Positions 4,573 through 7,526 of a stretch of 7,526 bases of DNA are shown here, piece by piece. Source of the stretch: Planctomycetia bacterium (GTDB taxonomy: Bacteria; Planctomycetota; Phycisphaerae; Phycisphaerales; SM1A02); the NCBI GenBank assembly GCA_009936695.1, contig JAACEA010000011.1, forward strand, positions 1 through 7,526. Direction: 5' to 3'. Within the stretch, counting starts at the first letter, position 1, and every line of letters starts with the position of its first letter. The translations under genes were made by a program, and so were the position numbers. The notes under the pieces were generated by a model. It saw only the letters and a list, made by a program, of their open reading frames with translations. It was not told the DNA's origin and did no database searches.

Positions 4573-6468
4573 GTGGCAACGAAGTCGTCATACACGCCCG
4601 TGACGCTCCCGAACCCCGGTCGAAATCGGTGGCAGCGTGTCCTCTTCGAAGCCTTGCGGCCGGCGATCGACATGGGGCTGGGCCTCCGCAAGCTCAACGA
4701 GATCTATCGGGACGAGGTCCTGACGACGGACGAATCGCTGCCACCCGGCGAGCGTTTCCTCCGGGGCTTCAATGCCGGCTACCTCACCGGCGACGAGGAA
4801 CTGGCTCGCATCCCGAAGACCGGTCCCCTGGTGGTCGTCGCCAACCACGCCTTCGGCGGGTTGGACGCGATGATCCTCGACGACCTCGTCGCCAAGGTCC
4901 GGCCGGACGTTCGTTTCATCGCGAACTCGATCCTCGCCGAGGTCCCGGCGATCGGTCCCCGCATCTTTCCCGTCGATCCCTTCGGGGGTCGTGACGCCGC
5001 CCGACGGAACGCCGGCTCGCTCCGGCGCGCCAAGGCGTGGATCGCGGACGGGGGAAGTCTCGCGGTGTTCCCCGCGGGCGAGGTGGCGCACTCGACGTGG
5101 AAGCGTCTCGCCGTCACCGATCCGCCGTGGAACCCGATCATCGCGCGGTTGATCAAGTCGACCGGGGCGACCGTGGTGCCCGTCTTCTTCGAAGGCCGGA
5201 ATTCTCTGCTCTTCCAGGCGGCGGGACTGATCCACTCGCATCTGCGTTCGGTGCTGCTGGGTCGGGAGCTGCTTCGCATTCGCGGCCGACGCACCCGCGT
5301 CGCGATCGGCACGCCCTTGCGGGTCGATGAACTGGATCGCTTCGCGGCCCCGGAGGATCTCATCGAGTTCCTGCGGCTTCGCACCTTCGTGCTTCGGTCG
5401 CGTCTCGAACGCGAGTCGTCGGAGGAGAGCCGCCGTCTCCATTCGATCGTGCGATCGATCCCGCTGCGGTCGAGGAAGCCGGAGCCGGTCCGCATGGAGC
5501 CGGTCGCGACCACGCCGACGCACGATCCCGATCAACTCGCGTCGGAGATCCTCGCGCTCCCGCCGGAACAGATCCTGGTCAAGCGTGGCGATCAGCGGGT
5601 CGTCTACGCGGAAGCCGATCAGATTCCGATGGTCCTCAAGGAGATCGGACGGCTGCGTGAGTTGAGTTTCCGAGCGGTCGGCGAAGGTACGGGACGATCG
5701 ATCGATCTCGACGACTACGATCCGAGCTACCTGCATCTGATCCTCTGGGACGAACGGACCTCCTCGGTCATCGGGTCCTATCGCCTCGGTCGGACCGACC
5801 AGATCATCGATTGTCACGGGATCGACGGGCTCTACACCCGGACGCTCTTCGACTACGACGAGTCGTTGATTCGCGAGCTCGGGCCCTCGCTCGAGATGGG
5901 GCGTTCCTTCGTCCATCCGGACCACCAGCGGCGGGTCGAGCCGTTGATGCTGCTCTGGAAGGGGATCGCCCGGTACTCCGGACGATTTCCGAAGTACCGA
6001 CGCCTCTTCGGTCCGGTCTCGATCAGTGCGGAGTACCACGCGACGTCGACCAGGCTCCTGCTCTCGTTCCTGAAGGCCACCAAGCGGATCTCCCGGCTCG
6101 AGGGTCTGGTTCGTCCGAGGAATCCGGTCAACATCGACCAGCCCCGGGACTGGGACCCCTCGTCGTTGCGGTCGGTCCGCAAGCTCAACGACATCGACGA
6201 ACTGGTCAAGGAGATCGAGCAGGGTGAACGGTCGGTTCCGGTGCTGGTCCGGCAGTACCTGAAGCTCAACGCGGTCTTCCTCGGCTTCAACGTCGATCCC
6301 GAGTTCAGCAACGTGGTCGACGGCCTGGTGCTGGTCGACCTCTTCCGGATGAATCCGAGGCTCCTGCGGTTCTACATGGGTGAGGATCTCGTGGACGACT
6401 TCGTCGCCCTCCACTCGACGAGGGTCGGCGTCGAGGAGCCGGCGCACACGCTGGAGCCGATCGTCTGA
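4573..6468 (+). CDS. olsF: Bifunctional acyltransferase, OlsF-like (lysophospholipid acyltransferase + OlsB-type GNAT domain)
   Basis: A 631-residue two-domain protein. Residues about 80-275 form a PlsC-type acyltransferase: NHAFGGLD (91-98, the NH...D catalytic motif with five residues between His and Asp, as in the hemolysin/OlsF-associated group), FPVDPFGG (132-139), FPAGEVAHS (166-174) and VVPVFFEGRN (201-210). Residues about 321-631 resemble the OlsB/hemolysin GNAT-type N-acyltransferase, with SFRAVGEGTGRSIDLDDYD (365-383), VIGSYRLGR (399-407) and LEMGRSFVHPDHQR (440-453). In OlsF enzymes the two activities together convert ornithine to ornithine lipid: N-acylation by the OlsB-like part, O-acylation by the OlsA/PlsC-like part. 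No transmembrane helix is obvious, so peripheral association with the inner membrane is expected. The ornithine substrate is inferred; another amino acid or a different lipid is possible. The stop codon touches the next reading frame. Confidence 0.92.
   Translation: MATKSSYTPVTLPNPGRNRWQRVLFEALRPAIDMGLGLRKLNEIYRDEVLTTDESLPPGERFLRGFNAGYLTGDEELARIPKTGPLVVVANHAFGGLDAMILDDLVAKVRPDVRFIANSILAEVPAIGPRIFPVDPFGGRDAARRNAGSLRRAKAWIADGGSLAVFPAGEVAHSTWKRLAVTDPPWNPIIARLIKSTGATVVPVFFEGRNSLLFQAAGLIHSHLRSVLLGRELLRIRGRRTRVAIGTPLRVDELDRFAAPEDLIEFLRLRTFVLRSRLERESSEESRRLHSIVRSIPLRSRKPEPVRMEPVATTPTHDPDQLASEILALPPEQILVKRGDQRVVYAEADQIPMVLKEIGRLRELSFRAVGEGTGRSIDLDDYDPSYLHLILWDERTSSVIGSYRLGRTDQIIDCHGIDGLYTRTLFDYDESLIRELGPSLEMGRSFVHPDHQRRVEPLMLLWKGIARYSGRFPKYRRLFGPVSISAEYHATSTRLLLSFLKATKRISRLEGLVRPRNPVNIDQPRDWDPSSLRSVRKLNDIDELVKEIEQGERSVPVLVRQYLKLNAVFLGFNVDPEFSNVVDGLVLVDLFRMNPRLLRFYMGEDLVDDFVALHSTRVGVEEPAHTLEPIV
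6453..6456 (+). promoter_or_regulatory. Possible ribosome binding site for a CTG start at 6465
   Basis: GGAG lies 8 nt before CTG 6465-6467, which overlaps the upstream TGA stop as CTGA. The ordinary starts GTG 6537 and ATG 6540 have no Shine-Dalgarno. This is suggestive only, because CTG is a rare start codon. Confidence 0.35.
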
Positions 6469-6539
6469 ATCCCGAGCCGTCCTCGTTCGCGAAGGCTCGT
6501 CGGTCGCTCGCTCGAGCGCTCCGCGACGCCCGCTGCGTG

Positions 6540-7526
6540 ATGCTCGTGATCGCCGCGCTGCCGGCGGTCTGGTCCGGGACGGCCGCGGCCCAGACTTCGA
6601 TCGTCGGATCCGCGGAGATGACCCGCTACGAGTCGATCGCCGATCTTCGGCTTCGCCCCGTGATCGACTTGGTGTGGTCGGTCGATGCCCCGGCTCCCGG
6701 TCTCGTCGAGCGATCGGGACGACTCTTGCAGGTGACGCCGATCCGCGGTGAGGATGGGACGCCGCTCGAGGAGTGGGTGATCGAGCAGGGGGACGGCACG
6801 ATCATCGTGGTGGCGACGCGCGAGGGTGACACGGTTCCGGGGCTTCGGACCTCGGTTCGCGTGCGGGGGCGGTTCGAAGGGGAGATCGAGACCCGCGCCC
6901 GGGACGGCGTCGTCCGTCGGTGGCCCCTGTTCGTCGCCCGCCCCGTCGAGATGACGCCGAGCACCGGGGAATCGAACGTCTGGCTCGCGGCCGTGATCGC
7001 GATCCTCGCGTTCGGGGTGGTGCTTCTTCGTCGTCGGGTCCGGCGAGGCGTGCCGGCCCCGGTCGGGTCCGGACCCGTGTCGAGATTCGATTCGAGGACG
7101 GGTTCGGGAGTCGGGACCACGCCCGAGCCGATGAGCCTCCCGTCGGATCCCGTCGACGCCCTCGAGGTGCTGGCGGCTGGACGCCATCCTTCGGAGTCTT
7201 CTTCCATGCATCGTCGTCGACTGGAGTTCGAGCACGCGTCGACCACCGTCCTGGTGGGCCGAGGCCTGCTTCCCCGCGCCGGCGACCTGATCACCGGGGC
7301 GATTGGTCGCGAGACCGACATCCGGGCATTCGTCGGTGTGGATCCGGGGCCGGGAGGCGTGGTCGAAGCGACGCACCTGCCTTCGTTGATCGGGGGGCTC
7401 GAGGGGGTTGGAGACGTGGTGACGTCGACCGTGGAGGTCTCCGAGCCCGCGAAGTCGATGCCGGGCGTCGAAGCGCTCTGGGACCGAATGCTCGAGGCGG
7501 GGGTCGATCGCCGGTCGGTGGTCGTG
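6540..7526 (+). CDS. Fusion ORF: signal peptide, exported domain and TM helix in frame with 3-dehydroquinate synthase (truncated by window edge)
   Basis: One frame without a stop from 6384 to the right edge. The first ordinary starts are GTG 6537 and ATG 6540. Numbering from 6540: a hydrophobic segment ending TAAAQ is a likely signal peptide (AxA-type cleavage before Gln18). Residues 18-146 form an exported, beta-rich domain of no family I recognise. A transmembrane helix follows (VWLAAVIAILAFGVVLL, 147-163), then RRRVRR (164-169), which predicts a cytoplasmic C-terminus. A Ser/Gly/Pro-rich linker covers 170-222, and AroB begins at residue 223. I checked all 222 codons before the AroB ATG and found no stop, with G/C-rich third positions throughout. 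From ATG 6540 the signal peptide has no basic n-region. From CTG 6465 it would have one (KARRSLARALRDAR), so the true start may be upstream. The C-terminal two thirds of AroB lie outside the window. A base-level assembly error removing a stop cannot be excluded. Confidence 0.75.
   Translation, partial: MLVIAALPAVWSGTAAAQTSIVGSAEMTRYESIADLRLRPVIDLVWSVDAPAPGLVERSGRLLQVTPIRGEDGTPLEEWVIEQGDGTIIVVATREGDTVPGLRTSVRVRGRFEGEIETRARDGVVRRWPLFVARPVEMTPSTGESNVWLAAVIAILAFGVVLLRRRVRRGVPAPVGSGPVSRFDSRTGSGVGTTPEPMSLPSDPVDALEVLAAGRHPSESSSMHRRRLEFEHASTTVLVGRGLLPRAGDLITGAIGRETDIRAFVGVDPGPGGVVEATHLPSLIGGLEGVGDVVTSTVEVSEPAKSMPGVEALWDRMLEAGVDRRSVVV
7193..7196 (+). promoter_or_regulatory. Internal ribosome binding site before the AroB ATG
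   Basis: GGAG with a 9-nt spacer to ATG 7206-7208, placed exactly where AroB homology begins and inside the longer open frame. It supports separate initiation of a soluble AroB. Confidence 0.55.
7206..7526 (+). CDS. aroB: 3-dehydroquinate synthase (first 107 residues; may be translated alone or as the end of the fusion ORF)
   Basis: AroB converts DAHP to 3-dehydroquinate using NAD and a divalent metal, the second step of the shikimate pathway in the cytoplasm (family knowledge). The visible part shows the usual opening (TTVLVGRGLLPRAGDLI, 13-29), then TSTVEVSEPAKSMPGVEALW (73-92), in which Glu80 and Lys83 match the conserved GExxK nucleotide-site motif with SEPAK in place of the typical GExxK. 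The segment LLEAGLDR..VVV seen in the family appears as MLEAGVDRRSVVV (95-107). The GGG glycine-rich NAD loop and the metal ligands lie beyond the window. ATG 7206 starts where AroB proteins normally start and has a good ribosome binding site, but the frame is open upstream through a linker and TM helix. Confidence 0.85.
   Translation, partial: MHRRRLEFEHASTTVLVGRGLLPRAGDLITGAIGRETDIRAFVGVDPGPGGVVEATHLPSLIGGLEGVGDVVTSTVEVSEPAKSMPGVEALWDRMLEAGVDRRSVVV

Noticed and set aside
4588..6447. 619-residue minus-strand open frame
   Set aside because: Shadow of the acyltransferase gene across nearly its whole length. The composition (Arg, Asp, Glu, Pro) mirrors the complementary codons, with no domain.
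6372..7376. 334-residue minus-strand open frame
   Set aside because: Antisense to the exported/TM-AroB frame, which has a signal peptide, a TM helix and AroB homology. No domain is visible in the antisense product.
1..7526. CRISPR array, insertion sequence, integrase or phage genes
   Set aside because: No regularly spaced direct repeats, transposase motifs or terminal inverted repeats were seen. The tRNA-Glu gene could be an integration target, but no duplicated 3' end of it occurs in the window.

Overview
The window is GC-rich (roughly two thirds G+C by eye) with dense, bacterial-style gene packing. Codons end strongly in G or C, and start codons include GTG. The gene mix (bifunctional ornithine-lipid-type acyltransferase, unusual domain fusions, RimO, AroB) would fit Planctomycetota, perhaps a Phycisphaerae-like lineage. 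That placement is an inference from style and gene content, not something the sequence proves.

Left part, minus strand (1-2505): an operon-like run with gaps of about 40 nt. A small single-pass membrane protein of unknown function (2155-2505) is followed by a two-domain protein (711-2114) and then by the start of rimO (start at 671, running off the left edge). The two-domain protein joins a nucleoside-phosphorylase/nucleosidase-type domain to a complete NadD (nicotinate mononucleotide adenylyltransferase).

Middle (2506-3601): a structured leader with three close hairpins, two capped by TTCG tetraloops. It precedes a clean tRNA-Glu(TTC) gene on the plus strand (2694-2768). A hairpin abuts the tRNA, and a good intrinsic terminator follows at 2854-2890. 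The next 700 bases hold no confident gene: one weak minus-strand ORF (2882-3211) and a stretch of non-coding or decayed sequence.

Right part, plus strand (3602-7526): a lipoprotein-type M48 zinc metallopeptidase (3602-4423); a bifunctional OlsF-like acyltransferase (4573-6468) with an excellent ribosome binding site ahead of a GTG start; then one uninterrupted reading frame running off the right edge. That frame encodes a signal peptide, an exported domain, a transmembrane helix, a basic cytoplasmic flank, a low-complexity linker and the first 107 residues of 3-dehydroquinate synthase (AroB). The AroB part has its own well-placed Shine-Dalgarno and ATG inside the frame, so a membrane-anchored and a soluble form could both be made. 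The right-hand genes lean towards the cell envelope: lipoprotein protease, membrane-lipid synthesis and a membrane-anchored protein.

The most notable points are the in-frame exported/TM-AroB fusion, its possible CTG start overlapping the olsF-like stop codon, the phosphorylase-NadD fusion, the tandem TTCG hairpins before tRNA-Glu, and a marked excess of GATC sites.
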